Source: a virus. Taken from it: a stretch of DNA of 42,937 nt. Below the pieces are notes generated by a model. The model searched no databases, was not told the DNA's origin, and saw only the letters and a program-made list of their open reading frames with translations. Shown here in pieces: positions 33,571-42,674 of this stretch (its first letter is position 1; each line of letters begins with the position of its first letter). Where the stretch lies: IMG/VR virus record IMGVR_UViG_3300027770_000097, positions 1 through 42,937 of that record. One strand, written 5' to 3'. Made by a program: the position numbers and the translations under genes.

Positions 33571-35829
33571 TACTGGTGTGTTGGAGGTTGCTGCTAAATA
33601 TGCTCTTGCAGCACTTAATGGACCTCTTGGTGATGCTGTTGCAGAATCATTAGAGAAATCTATACGGTCTACTTTTGCTGTTGCAAAACCACCACCAAAC
33701 CAACCATAATTAGAGTTCCCTGTTGCTGTTAATCCATCTGTTGGTGAACTTAGTGGACCTCTTATTGATGCTGTTGCAGAATCATTAGAGAAATCTATAC
33801 GATCTACTCTTGCTGATGGTCCAGGTTGTCCACCACCAAACCAACCATAGTTAGAGTTTCCTGTTGCTGCTAAATTATATCTTGCTAAACTTAATGGACC
33901 TCTTGGTGATGCTGTTGCTAAATCATTAGAGAAATCTATACGGTCTACTCTTGAGATTGTTTCAATAGTACCATTAGGGCTAGTACCTCCACCAAACCAA
34001 CCATAGTTAGAGTTTCCTGTTGCTGCTAATTCTTCTTTGCTTGAACTTGGTACTGCCGAAATATTTAATGAACCTCTAACTAATGCTTTTGCAGAATCAT
34101 TAGAGAAATCTATACGGTCTACTGGTGCTGATGGTAGTGGAGAAGCAGAACAAAACCAACCATAGTTAGAGTTTCCTGTTGCTGCAAACAACCATCTTTC
34201 TGAACTTAATGGACCTCTTACTGATGCTGTTGCATTATCATTAGAAAAATCTATACGTTCTACTGATGAAAATAGAGGAAAATTTGATAGTGTTATAACC
34301 CCACCACCAAACCAACCAAAGTTAGAGTTTCCTGTTGCTGCAAATTGTCGTCTTCCTGTTAAAAATCCACCTCTTGGTGATATTGCCGATAAGTCGTTAG
34401 AAAAATCTATACGTTCTATTGTTGTAATTGATAAAGGAAATGGTGGTGGAGAAGGTGAAGGTGATCCACCACCAAACCAACCATAATTCCCTGCTTTTTG
34501 TAGACGAATACTTGAAGACCTTGCTTGTCCTGATGTTGCTGCCGAATTATATTTTGCGGAACTTAATAGACCTCTTGGTGATGCTGTTGCAGAATCATTA
34601 GAGAAATCTATACGGTCTACTGTTGATGCTGATACACCAGGAGCAGGAGCACCACCACCAAACCAACCATAATTGGAATTTCCTGTTGCTGCTAGTCTAA
34701 GTCTTGCTAAACTTAATGGACCTCTTACTGTTGCTGTTGCTAAATCATTAGAGAAATCTATACGTTGTACTGTTGATGATATTGCTGGAAGAATACCACC
34801 ACCACCAAACCAACCAAAGTTGGAGTTTCCCGTTGCTGCAAGATGTCGTCTTGCTAAACTTAATGGACTTCTTGGTGATGCCGTGGAAGAATCATTAGAG
34901 AAATCTATACGGTCTACTGTTGATACTACTGGAGATCCACCACCACCAAACCAACCGTAATTAGAGTTTCCTGTTGCTGCTAAACTATATCTTGCTGAAC
35001 TTAATGGACTTCTTGGTGATGCCGTAGAAGAATCATTAGAGAAATTTATACGGTTTACTGTTGAAAATACTGGAAGTGCTGGATTTATACCACCACTAAA
35101 CCAACCATAATTAGAGTTTCCTGTTGCTGCAAGAAAATATCTAGCAGAATTTAATGAACCTCTTATTGATGTTGTGGAAGAATCATTTGTGAAATCTATA
35201 CGGTCTACTGTTGATGTAATTGCAGGCGCGGAAGTTACACCACCACCAAACCAACCATAGTTGGAGTTTCCTGTTGCTGCAAATTGTCGTCTTCCTGAAC
35301 TTAGAAAACCTCTAATATTTGCAGTTCTAGTATCATTTGAAAAATCTATACGGTCTACTGTTGAGATGCCAAATCCTGGACTTTCACCACCACCAAACCA
35401 ACCGTGAGTTTGAGCACTACTCCAAATGGTATTAGTAACTTGAGTATCACTTACTAAAATCACTCTACCAGTTGTGGTAATACCAGCAGTTACAGAACCA
35501 ACATAACCAGTAGTTGCATAAGAAACTGTTGTTGTTCCTGCAAATCCTGTGACTACAAAAGTTCCATTATATCCAGTAAATGCTACACCAGTAGAACTGG
35601 AAAGACCAGAAACTGCGATCTTGGTGCCCGTATAAAAAGGTGTTGTAGAAAGACCAGCAGCAGTTGAAAGAGTGAGAGTTGCAATACCAGCAGTAGTATT
35701 TAAAACTCCACTCACAACAGTAATACCAGCACCAGCAGCAGTGGAATTGATACCTATTGTAGAAACAACAACAGGATTTGATTTGGTAAGAAAAATACCA
35801 TCTAGCCCAAATACATCTCCTGCTGGCAT
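33565..35829 (-). CDS. Repeat protein A: twelve GWFGGG/RIDFSND repeats
   Basis: 754 residues. A Thr/Gly-rich N-terminal domain (about 1-145, starting MPAGDVFGLDGIFLT) is followed by exactly twelve repeats of about 45 residues. Each has N-Y/F-GWFGGG, a variable loop, (T)VDRIDFSND, R-G-P-L-S and an AATGNS end. After repeat 6 comes the linker ATSGQARSSSIRLQKAG. This arrangement predicts two six-bladed beta-propellers in tandem. Such repeats occur in marine phage structural proteins, so a tail-fibre or adhesin role is likely. AAGGAG stands before the start. Oxygenase and sulfotransferase genes follow it. Confidence 0.83.
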   Translation of the reverse strand: MPAGDVFGLDGIFLTKSNPVVVSTIGINSTAAGAGITVVSGVLNTTAGIATLTLSTAAGLSTTPFYTGTKIAVSGLSSSTGVAFTGYNGTFVVTGFAGTTTVSYATTGYVGSVTAGITTTGRVILVSDTQVTNTIWSSAQTHGWFGGGESPGFGISTVDRIDFSNDTRTANIRGFLSSGRRQFAATGNSNYGWFGGGVTSAPAITSTVDRIDFTNDSSTTSIRGSLNSARYFLAATGNSNYGWFSGGINPALPVFSTVNRINFSNDSSTASPRSPLSSARYSLAATGNSNYGWFGGGGSPVVSTVDRIDFSNDSSTASPRSPLSLARRHLAATGNSNFGWFGGGGILPAISSTVQRIDFSNDLATATVRGPLSLARLRLAATGNSNYGWFGGGAPAPGVSASTVDRIDFSNDSATASPRGLLSSAKYNSAATSGQARSSSIRLQKAGNYGWFGGGSPSPSPPPFPLSITTIERIDFSNDLSAISPRGGFLTGRRQFAATGNSNFGWFGGGVITLSNFPLFSSVERIDFSNDNATASVRGPLSSERWLFAATGNSNYGWFCSASPLPSAPVDRIDFSNDSAKALVRGSLNISAVPSSSKEELAATGNSNYGWFGGGTSPNGTIETISRVDRIDFSNDLATASPRGPLSLARYNLAATGNSNYGWFGGGQPGPSARVDRIDFSNDSATASIRGPLSSPTDGLTATGNSNYGWFGGGFATAKVDRIDFSNDSATASPRGPLSAARAYLAATSNTPVG

Positions 35830-35840
35830 CTACTTTCTCC

Positions 35841-37574
35841 TTATGAGTTTCTGGATTCTAAAAGTTGTTGATGCTGTTCTGCTCCAGGTGCAAGCAAACC
35901 TAAATCAGTATTCGTCACTTCTTCAATACCACGAAGAACTTTCTCTTGCAGAGTATTCAAAAATCTTTCTGGATTATCAATTGCATCAGCAAGTGAACCA
36001 TAACCATTCTTGATTCTGTTTGCATCATCACTGACCAATGTAGGAGCAGTTCCTCTTCTCATTGAGTGAAGATTACCGATACTAATACCAGTCTTGGAAC
36101 TCACCATTTCATCCAGAGATTGCTCTGCAAAACGACGTTCCCAATAAACGTGGTCCTCATTCTCAAACTGTTCTCTGGTGACTGTCTTACCACCATTCAG
36201 TTCAATCAAACGATTAATAATCTTATCAAAGAAATTCATCTGTTGAATGCGGTCACGAATCTCCAACTCACAAGACTTTAGATAGTTTTGAGTTGAGATT
36301 GAATCCAAATCGTGCCAGTAGAGTTTTTTTGAACCACCATTCGGTCCAGAAGTATGCCACTCTACAGGTTCATCGGTATTCTTATCTTTCCAACGATACT
36401 CAAACTCACGAACCTTCTCTTTCATCTCAATCAGTTTCTGCATATAACCTTCGGCAAGAATACGACGATTCTTGATTGCTGCCTGAAATGCTGCTGGAAC
36501 TGTATATTGCTCTAACAGAAAGAACTTCTCAATCTGGAAGTTTGTTCTTCCTTGTGCGAGTTCTTTATCTGCTTCTTCCCAACGAAGCACTTCTTCAAAT
36601 GCTTGTTTTAGATATTCTTCGTTATTTACTGCTTCCTCTGGGGAAATAATTTGCAGTTGGTTACAATTTTCAGTCATAGTTTGTTTATTAAATGGTTCTA
36701 ATGTTTGTTTCCAAACGTTTGCAATTTTTTTCCAATCATAAGTTTCAGTAGCATAATGTGAAACAGATTGTGAAATTTGGTCGTAGTATTGCCTGTCATT
36801 ATCAAAGAAATATAATGCAGATTTACAGGCATCTATAAAGTTATTTAGGAAGTTATCTGTGACTTGATATCCAGTGGAAGTTCTTGTTCCTTCCATAGGA
36901 ACAATATTTGCAATCTCATTTGATACTTCTGGGAGTGCTCCAATATCTGTAAGAATTGGAAAGCATCCACAAGACATTGCTTCTGCCAATGAAACACAGA
37001 ATGTTTCTTCCCAGATATTAGGATGAATGAAGAATGCTGCATCTTGTAAGTGCTCTATCAGTTCTGCCTGGTCTACTGCTGGTGAGTAGATGACATTTGG
37101 AAGTGATTTGAGATACTCATAAAGTTCTGTATATGGGTCTTCTTTTATATCATAAAGATTCATCGCAGAGAAAATCTTAAAGGTTGCCTCTGGAATATGA
37201 GGAATGATTTGTGCTAATACTTCAAGACCTTTATATGGAATAGAAGTATAGATGAATGTTTTTGATTTTCTTGATGAGTATGTGAATTGCTTTGATACTC
37301 CTGTTGGAATTGTGACGATTTTATCTTCTGGAATATGATGATACTTAATAAACTGTTCTCTACACCAGTTAGATGGAGAGACAATTAAATCACAAATTGA
37401 AAAATCAAAGTTAAGATATACTGGTTGGTCGTAAGAATGTTGCGACCATAATACTTTGACTGGTTTATTTGATTGTTGAAGTTCTTGTGGTAAATGAGAA
37501 ACTATAATGTTTTCTGGAAACTTATAATATTCTTCAAGAAAAAAATAAGAACTTTCACTTGCTCCTGATTTCAT
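35841..37574 (-). CDS. Glycosyltransferase (GT4-like) fused to unknown domain
   Basis: 577 residues. Residues 1-300 are a GT-B glycosyltransferase with the nucleotide-sugar signature PNIWEETFCVSLAEAMSCGC (185-204). Residues 300-577 are a helical domain with EWHTSGPNGGSKKLYWHDLD and DEMVSSKTGISIGNLHSMRR, and I do not recognise this part. It lies between two repeat-protein genes. The fusion could tether the enzyme to its virion target. The lack of an N-terminal sugar-acceptor helix suggests the start may be truncated relative to free GT4 enzymes. Confidence 0.8.
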   Translation of the reverse strand: MKSGASESSYFFLEEYYKFPENIIVSHLPQELQQSNKPVKVLWSQHSYDQPVYLNFDFSICDLIVSPSNWCREQFIKYHHIPEDKIVTIPTGVSKQFTYSSRKSKTFIYTSIPYKGLEVLAQIIPHIPEATFKIFSAMNLYDIKEDPYTELYEYLKSLPNVIYSPAVDQAELIEHLQDAAFFIHPNIWEETFCVSLAEAMSCGCFPILTDIGALPEVSNEIANIVPMEGTRTSTGYQVTDNFLNNFIDACKSALYFFDNDRQYYDQISQSVSHYATETYDWKKIANVWKQTLEPFNKQTMTENCNQLQIISPEEAVNNEEYLKQAFEEVLRWEEADKELAQGRTNFQIEKFFLLEQYTVPAAFQAAIKNRRILAEGYMQKLIEMKEKVREFEYRWKDKNTDEPVEWHTSGPNGGSKKLYWHDLDSISTQNYLKSCELEIRDRIQQMNFFDKIINRLIELNGGKTVTREQFENEDHVYWERRFAEQSLDEMVSSKTGISIGNLHSMRRGTAPTLVSDDANRIKNGYGSLADAIDNPERFLNTLQEKVLRGIEEVTNTDLGLLAPGAEQHQQLLESRNS

Positions 37575-37577
37575 AAT

Positions 37578-39410
37578 TTATCCTATTGGTGTGTTGGAGG
37601 TTGCTGCCAAATATCCTCTTGCTGAACTTAATGGACCTCTTGGTGATGCTGTTGCGGAATCATTAGAGAAATTTATACGGTCTACTGTTGCTACTGCAGG
37701 AAATCCACCACCAAACCAACCATAATTAGAGTTTCCTGTTGCTGACAATCTACCTCTTGGTGAACTTAATGGACCTCTTTGTAATGCTGTTGCGGAATCA
37801 TTAGAGAAATCTATACGGTCTACTGTTGCTACTGCAGGAAATCCACCACCAAACCAACCATAATTAGAGTTTCCTGTTGCTGCTAAATGCCTTCTTGCCG
37901 AACTTAATGAACCTCTTATTAATGATGGTCCAGTAACAGTATCATTAGAGAAATCTATACGGTCTACTGTTGCTACTGGTCCAGGTTGTCCACCACCAAA
38001 CCAACCATAGTTAGAGTTTCCTGTTGCTGCTCCTCTATATCTCGAAGAACTTAATAAACCTCTTGGTGATGCTGTTGCTAAATCATTAGAGAAATCTATA
38101 CGGTCTACTGTTGCTACTGCAGGAAATCCACCACCAAACCAACCATAATTAGAGTTTCCTGTTGCTGCTAATGAATCCCTTCCTACACTTAATGGACCTC
38201 TTATTGATGCTGTTGCTGAATCGTTAGAGAAATCTATACGGTCTACTCTTGCTACTGGTCCAGGACCACCACCACCAAACCAACCATAATTAGAATTTCC
38301 TGTTGCTGTGAAATCAGTTCTTGCCGAACTTAATGAACCTCTTATTAATGATGGTCCAGTAACAGTATCATTAGAGAAATCTATACGGTCTAATGTTGCT
38401 ACTGCAACTGTAGTAAACCCCCCACCAAACCAACCATAATTCCCTGCTTTTTGTCTGCGAATATTGAGAACTCCTGAGGTTGCTGCTAATCTTATCCTTG
38501 CTTGACTTAATGCACCTCTTGGTGATAGTATTGGAGTATCATTAGAAAAATCTATACGTTCTACCGTTGCTAATGGTCCAGGAGCACCACCACCAAACCA
38601 ACCAAAGTTAGAGTTTCCTGTTGCTGCCAATCTATCTCTGGACGAACTTAATGGACCTCTTGCTATTGCTGTTCTAGTATCATTAGAGAAATCTATACGG
38701 TCTAATATTACTGAACCAATACTATCACCACCAAACCAACCATAGTTAGAGTTTCCTGTTGCTGCTGATAAATTTTTTGATGAACTTAATGGTCCTCTAA
38801 CTGATGCCGTGGAAGAATCATTTGAGAAATCTATACGGTCTACTGTTGCACTAAACCAACCATAATTGGAGTTTCCTGTTGCTGATAAACCAGTTCTTCC
38901 TAAACTTAATGGACCTCTTGGTGATGCCGTGGAAGAATCATTAGAGAAATCTATACGTTCTACTGTTGATACTGCTCCTGGAGTACCACCACCACCAAAC
39001 CAACCATAATTAGAGTTTCCTGTTGCTGCTAATTGTTGTCTTGCTAAACTTAATGGACCTCTTTGTGATGCTGTTGCGGAATCATTTGAGAAATCTATAC
39101 GGTCTACTGTTGATTGTATTGCTGGTGTTGCATTAGCACCCCCACCAAACCAACCATAGTTAGAGTTTCCTGTTGCTGCTAAATATCCTCTTGCGGAACT
39201 TAACGGTCCTCTTGCTGTTGCTGTTGCTAAATCATTAGAGAAATCTATACGGTCTACTGTTGCTACTGCTGATGGTGTTCCCAGAGCACCCCCACCAAAC
39301 CAACCATAATTCGCAACGGATTCTTTATTCAACCAATCACCAGTCAGTCTTGACCCTCTTGCTTCATTAAGAGTAAATGCTCCAAATATATTGTTATTAT
39401 TGATTGTCAT
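37578..39410 (-). CDS. Repeat protein B: twelve GWFGGG/RIDFSND repeats
   Basis: 610 residues. A short start (MTINNNNIFGAFTLNEARGS) is followed by twelve repeats like those of protein A, broken after the sixth by ATSGVLNIRRQKAG. Several repeats are almost identical at DNA level (for example the GFPAVATVDRI copies), which implies recent duplication or conversion. It ends AATSNTPIG, as A ends AATSNTPVG. It lies between sulfotransferase B and the glycosyltransferase fusion. Confidence 0.83.
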   Translation of the reverse strand: MTINNNNIFGAFTLNEARGSRLTGDWLNKESVANYGWFGGGALGTPSAVATVDRIDFSNDLATATARGPLSSARGYLAATGNSNYGWFGGGANATPAIQSTVDRIDFSNDSATASQRGPLSLARQQLAATGNSNYGWFGGGGTPGAVSTVERIDFSNDSSTASPRGPLSLGRTGLSATGNSNYGWFSATVDRIDFSNDSSTASVRGPLSSSKNLSAATGNSNYGWFGGDSIGSVILDRIDFSNDTRTAIARGPLSSSRDRLAATGNSNFGWFGGGAPGPLATVERIDFSNDTPILSPRGALSQARIRLAATSGVLNIRRQKAGNYGWFGGGFTTVAVATLDRIDFSNDTVTGPSLIRGSLSSARTDFTATGNSNYGWFGGGGPGPVARVDRIDFSNDSATASIRGPLSVGRDSLAATGNSNYGWFGGGFPAVATVDRIDFSNDLATASPRGLLSSSRYRGAATGNSNYGWFGGGQPGPVATVDRIDFSNDTVTGPSLIRGSLSSARRHLAATGNSNYGWFGGGFPAVATVDRIDFSNDSATALQRGPLSSPRGRLSATGNSNYGWFGGGFPAVATVDRINFSNDSATASPRGPLSSARGYLAATSNTPIG

Positions 39411-39414
39411 TTAC

Positions 39415-40245
39415 TTATATGAAAAGACTGATGGGTTGTTTTGCCTTTCTCCAAAATTCCATACCAGAATACTTATTCAATACATAATCACTCAAAACTT
39501 CTTCAGGTCTTTTAGAAGTTCTTTTCACCTGCTTACGAACTTCGTGCATATCACTCAATCCGTAAACTTCATCATCTCTCTCTCTGTATTTATGACTCAC
39601 ATTTCCAAAGTCGTGTTTGTATTCAGGAATCTCTAAAAACTGATAAATCTTACGCATAGTCTCTTCTGGACGATTCACCAAGTCATTATACTCAATCATA
39701 TGCATATACTTCTCACATCCTTTATTAAACCCCTCTCCAAAGGCATACAGAGACTGGTCTACAATACCTTCAGGGCACATTAGATAATCACACCGATTAT
39801 CATCAGTAGGTTTATATCCCTTCTCTATGAGTGCCTTATCTACGAATGATACTTGATTAGAATTGCGATGAATCATTTGAATAAACGATGCAAGAATCTC
39901 TATCACATCTCTTACAGGACACAGAATCTTTGGAGTCTTTGTAATGTATTCTTGTAATCGGTCAACATTATTGGGCCAGGCACGGCACTTATCTATTACA
40001 ATTGGTTTATCAATATCATCATAATAATTATCAATCACACTTGAAATAATCTTATGATGCTGTGCTGGTTTTGGATATGCAAGTGCCTGCTCTGAACCTT
40101 CAAAGTATTGCTCTGTATAATACATAATCTCCAACACAGGAGAAATCGCACCACAATGAATGTCTGGATTTTGATTTAGAATTGCAGAAAGTAATGTAGA
40201 ACCAGAACGAGGTAATCCACTTTCAAAAAAATAAGTCTTATGCAT
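39415..40245 (-). CDS. Sulfotransferase B
   Basis: 276 residues beginning MHKTYFFESGLPRSGSTLLS (PAPS loop 10-19), with CPVRDVIEILASFIQ as the 3'-phosphate site. It shares with sulfotransferase A the motifs SPVLxxMY, DKxRAW, MIxRN and GL(A/S)DxHEVR. It starts inside the last codon of the oxygenase gene and precedes repeat protein B, matching the order in the A set. Confidence 0.86.
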   Translation of the reverse strand: MHKTYFFESGLPRSGSTLLSAILNQNPDIHCGAISPVLEIMYYTEQYFEGSEQALAYPKPAQHHKIISSVIDNYYDDIDKPIVIDKCRAWPNNVDRLQEYITKTPKILCPVRDVIEILASFIQMIHRNSNQVSFVDKALIEKGYKPTDDNRCDYLMCPEGIVDQSLYAFGEGFNKGCEKYMHMIEYNDLVNRPEETMRKIYQFLEIPEYKHDFGNVSHKYRERDDEVYGLSDMHEVRKQVKRTSKRPEEVLSDYVLNKYSGMEFWRKAKQPISLFI

Positions 40246-40846
40246 TATTAAAAAAGAACAATTGAACTAATCTACCATTTTCTAAACAATCTCCAAAGTT
40301 TGCTCCGTGCGAATGCCAGAGTTTTGGGTCAAAGATGACTGCTCTATTATACTTCATATTTGCAAGACAGTATCTCTCCCACTTGGAACGGTCAAGTCCA
40401 TCACCGTAGATAATACCATCACGGATTTCATCATAAGAAGTATAACCAAACCAAGATGCTTCTTCTCTTTCAGGACATTTTTCCCATCCTAACTTCTTAT
40501 GTTTCCAAAAAGATGTTCCTGCCTCATCAATAACCTGATGTGGTAGATTCATATAAAGAACACAACCCCATTCCCAGATTGGGTCAATATGAATATCTTG
40601 TTGATATGTATCTGCTTCTAATGATAATCTAAAATCTCCGTGATTACCACAATCAGCAGGAACTAAATGTCTTCCAATGAGGTTCTCAAACTTATCGTGA
40701 ATCTCTTGTGTATAAAAAGTTCCGTTTGAGTTTCTACCTGGATATGTGTGATTTTCTGGTTGTGGATATTCAAGATTTAGTGCATATTGACGAACTTCAT
40801 ATGGATTCTCATAGAAATTATCAACAATAATAATGTTCTGCTTCAT
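40238..40846 (-). CDS. DUF6445-like 2-oxoglutarate oxygenase
   Basis: 202 residues. MKQNIIIVDNFYENPYEVRQYALN is the usual start of DUF6445-type proteins. H86-x-D88 (IHIDPI), H178/H180 (WHSHGANFG) and R192 (GRLVQLFF) give the Fe(II)/2-oxoglutarate set. It may hydroxylate a phage or host molecule. It overlaps sulfotransferase B by 8 bp and shares its leader with the oxygenase at 33,540. Confidence 0.82.
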   Translation of the reverse strand: MKQNIIIVDNFYENPYEVRQYALNLEYPQPENHTYPGRNSNGTFYTQEIHDKFENLIGRHLVPADCGNHGDFRLSLEADTYQQDIHIDPIWEWGCVLYMNLPHQVIDEAGTSFWKHKKLGWEKCPEREEASWFGYTSYDEIRDGIIYGDGLDRSKWERYCLANMKYNRAVIFDPKLWHSHGANFGDCLENGRLVQLFFFNNA

Positions 40847-40876
40847 CAGTAATAATGTAGTTTGAGTTATTTATCT
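40847..40876 (-). promoter_or_regulatory. Late-like leader GATAAATAACTC, second copy
   Basis: Nearly base-for-base repeat of the leader at 33,541-33,570, again overlapping the stop of a repeat-protein gene. Confidence 0.55.
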
Positions 40877-42673
40877 GGTGCTGTTGGAGGTTGCTCTTAG
40901 AAGAGCTTTTGGAGATCCTAATGGACTTCTGGATGATGCTGATACCAAATCATTAGAGAAATTTATTCTCTCTACATCCGCAACATACGGAAATCCACCA
41001 CCAAACCAACCATAGTTGGAGTTTCCTGTTGCTGCGAGAGTTGATCTTTGAATACTTAAATTACCTCTGTCTAATGTTTTTTCTAAATCATTTAAAAAAT
41101 TTATCCTAAACATAGAATTGGCTCCACCAAACCAACCATAGTTGGAGTTTCCTGTTGCTGCTAAATCACCATTAGCAGAACCCAATGAACCTCTTGGTGA
41201 TATTGCTGCTAAATCATTAGAGAAATCTATACGGTCTACTGTTGCTAGTGCTGCGAAAGGTAATGTAAATCCACCACCAAACCAACCATAGTTAGAGTTT
41301 CCTGTTGCTGCAGCAGCATATCTTGCGGCACTCAATGGACCTCTTGGTGATATTGCTGCATTATCATTAGAAAAATCTATACGGTCTACTGCTAGTATTG
41401 GTCCAGGAATACCACCAGCAAACCAACCATAGTTAGAGTTTCCTGTTGCTGCTAATGAAGTTCTTTCTATACTTAATGAACCTCTTGGTGATGCTCTTGA
41501 AGAATCATTTGAAAAATCTATACGGTCTACTGTTGATACTCTTGTTGATGGTGTAGTTTGTCCACCACCAAACCAACCATAGTTAGAGTTTCCTGTTACT
41601 GCCAAACCACCTATTCCTGGTGAAGTTAATGAACCTCTCGGTGATATTGTTGCCAAATCATTTGAGAAATCTATACGGTCTACTGTTGATACTCTTGTTG
41701 ATGGTGCAGTTTGACCACCACCAAACCAACCATAATTCCCTGCTTTTTGCAGTTTGATTGCTGGTCCTTTTGCTTGTCCTGATGTTGCTGTTGATCCTTG
41801 CAATGAGGATGAAACTCTAACTGATGCTGCTCCAGTATCATTGGAGAAATCTATACGATCTATGTTTGATCTGAAAAACCATCCGTAATTAGAGTTTCCT
41901 GTTGCTGCTGATTGGATTTCGGATACACTCAATGAACCTCTGACTGATGCTGCTGCCAAATCATTGGAGAAATCTATACGCTCTATTGTTGATAATGGTC
42001 CAGGAGTACCACCACCAAACCAACCATAATTAGAATTTCCTGTTGCTGCTAAATTACGTCTTGCTAAACTTAATGAACCTCTTACTGATACTGTTGATAA
42101 ATCATTAGAGAAATCTATACGGTCTACTGTTGCTACTGCTGGAGGACCACCACCACCAAACCAACCATAATTAGAGTTTCCTGTTGCTGCTACACCATAT
42201 CTTGCCGAACTTAATGGACCTCTTGGTGATGTTGTTCCAGAATCATTAGAGAAATCTATACGGTCTACTACAGAATGCAATACTGCCGGAAATGGGAAAG
42301 GTACTTGTCCTCCTCCCCACCAACCATAGTTAGAGTTTCCTGTTGCACGTACACCATCTCTTTTTTGGGATAGTGTTGCTCTTGGAGAATATCCTGAAGA
42401 ATCATTTGAAAAATCTAAACGGCTTATTGCTGATTGAGCTGGAAAAGTAGTACCAAACCAACCATAGTTAGAGTTTCCTGTTGAAGCACCAAAATTTGAA
42501 GGAGCAGTACTTGTAAATAATGTTTTTGTCGAATCATTTGAAAAATCAATACGAGTTAGTGAAACATTAGCACCATCAACACCAACAAACCAACCGTGAG
42601 TATTGGTAGTACTCATCACCTCAAGTCTTTTTAGTTTATAAGCAACTTGTAGACCAAATACTCCAATAGCCAT
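40871..42673 (-). CDS. Repeat protein C: twelve GWFGGG/RIDFSND repeats
   Basis: 600 residues. A short start (MAIGVFGLQVAYKLKRLEVM) is followed by twelve repeats, more diverged than in A and B, with the linker ATSGQAKGPAIKLQKAG after the sixth. Repeat 6 (FFRSNIDRID) and repeat 11 (GANSMFRIN) have short loops. It begins 2 bp after the partial glycosyltransferase gene and leads the whole decoration run. Confidence 0.83.
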   Translation of the reverse strand: MAIGVFGLQVAYKLKRLEVMSTTNTHGWFVGVDGANVSLTRIDFSNDSTKTLFTSTAPSNFGASTGNSNYGWFGTTFPAQSAISRLDFSNDSSGYSPRATLSQKRDGVRATGNSNYGWWGGGQVPFPFPAVLHSVVDRIDFSNDSGTTSPRGPLSSARYGVAATGNSNYGWFGGGGPPAVATVDRIDFSNDLSTVSVRGSLSLARRNLAATGNSNYGWFGGGTPGPLSTIERIDFSNDLAAASVRGSLSVSEIQSAATGNSNYGWFFRSNIDRIDFSNDTGAASVRVSSSLQGSTATSGQAKGPAIKLQKAGNYGWFGGGQTAPSTRVSTVDRIDFSNDLATISPRGSLTSPGIGGLAVTGNSNYGWFGGGQTTPSTRVSTVDRIDFSNDSSRASPRGSLSIERTSLAATGNSNYGWFAGGIPGPILAVDRIDFSNDNAAISPRGPLSAARYAAAATGNSNYGWFGGGFTLPFAALATVDRIDFSNDLAAISPRGSLGSANGDLAATGNSNYGWFGGANSMFRINFLNDLEKTLDRGNLSIQRSTLAATGNSNYGWFGGGFPYVADVERINFSNDLVSASSRSPLGSPKALLRATSNSTR

Positions 42674-42674
42674 T

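Noticed and set aside
33565-42673. Regular DNA repeats resembling a CRISPR array
   Set aside because: The period is about 140 bp, in frame, with no constant repeat/spacer sizes. They encode protein repeats.
33565-42673. Diversity-generating retroelement target
   Set aside because: No reverse transcriptase or template repeat is present in the window. Loop variation is more simply explained by repeat recombination.
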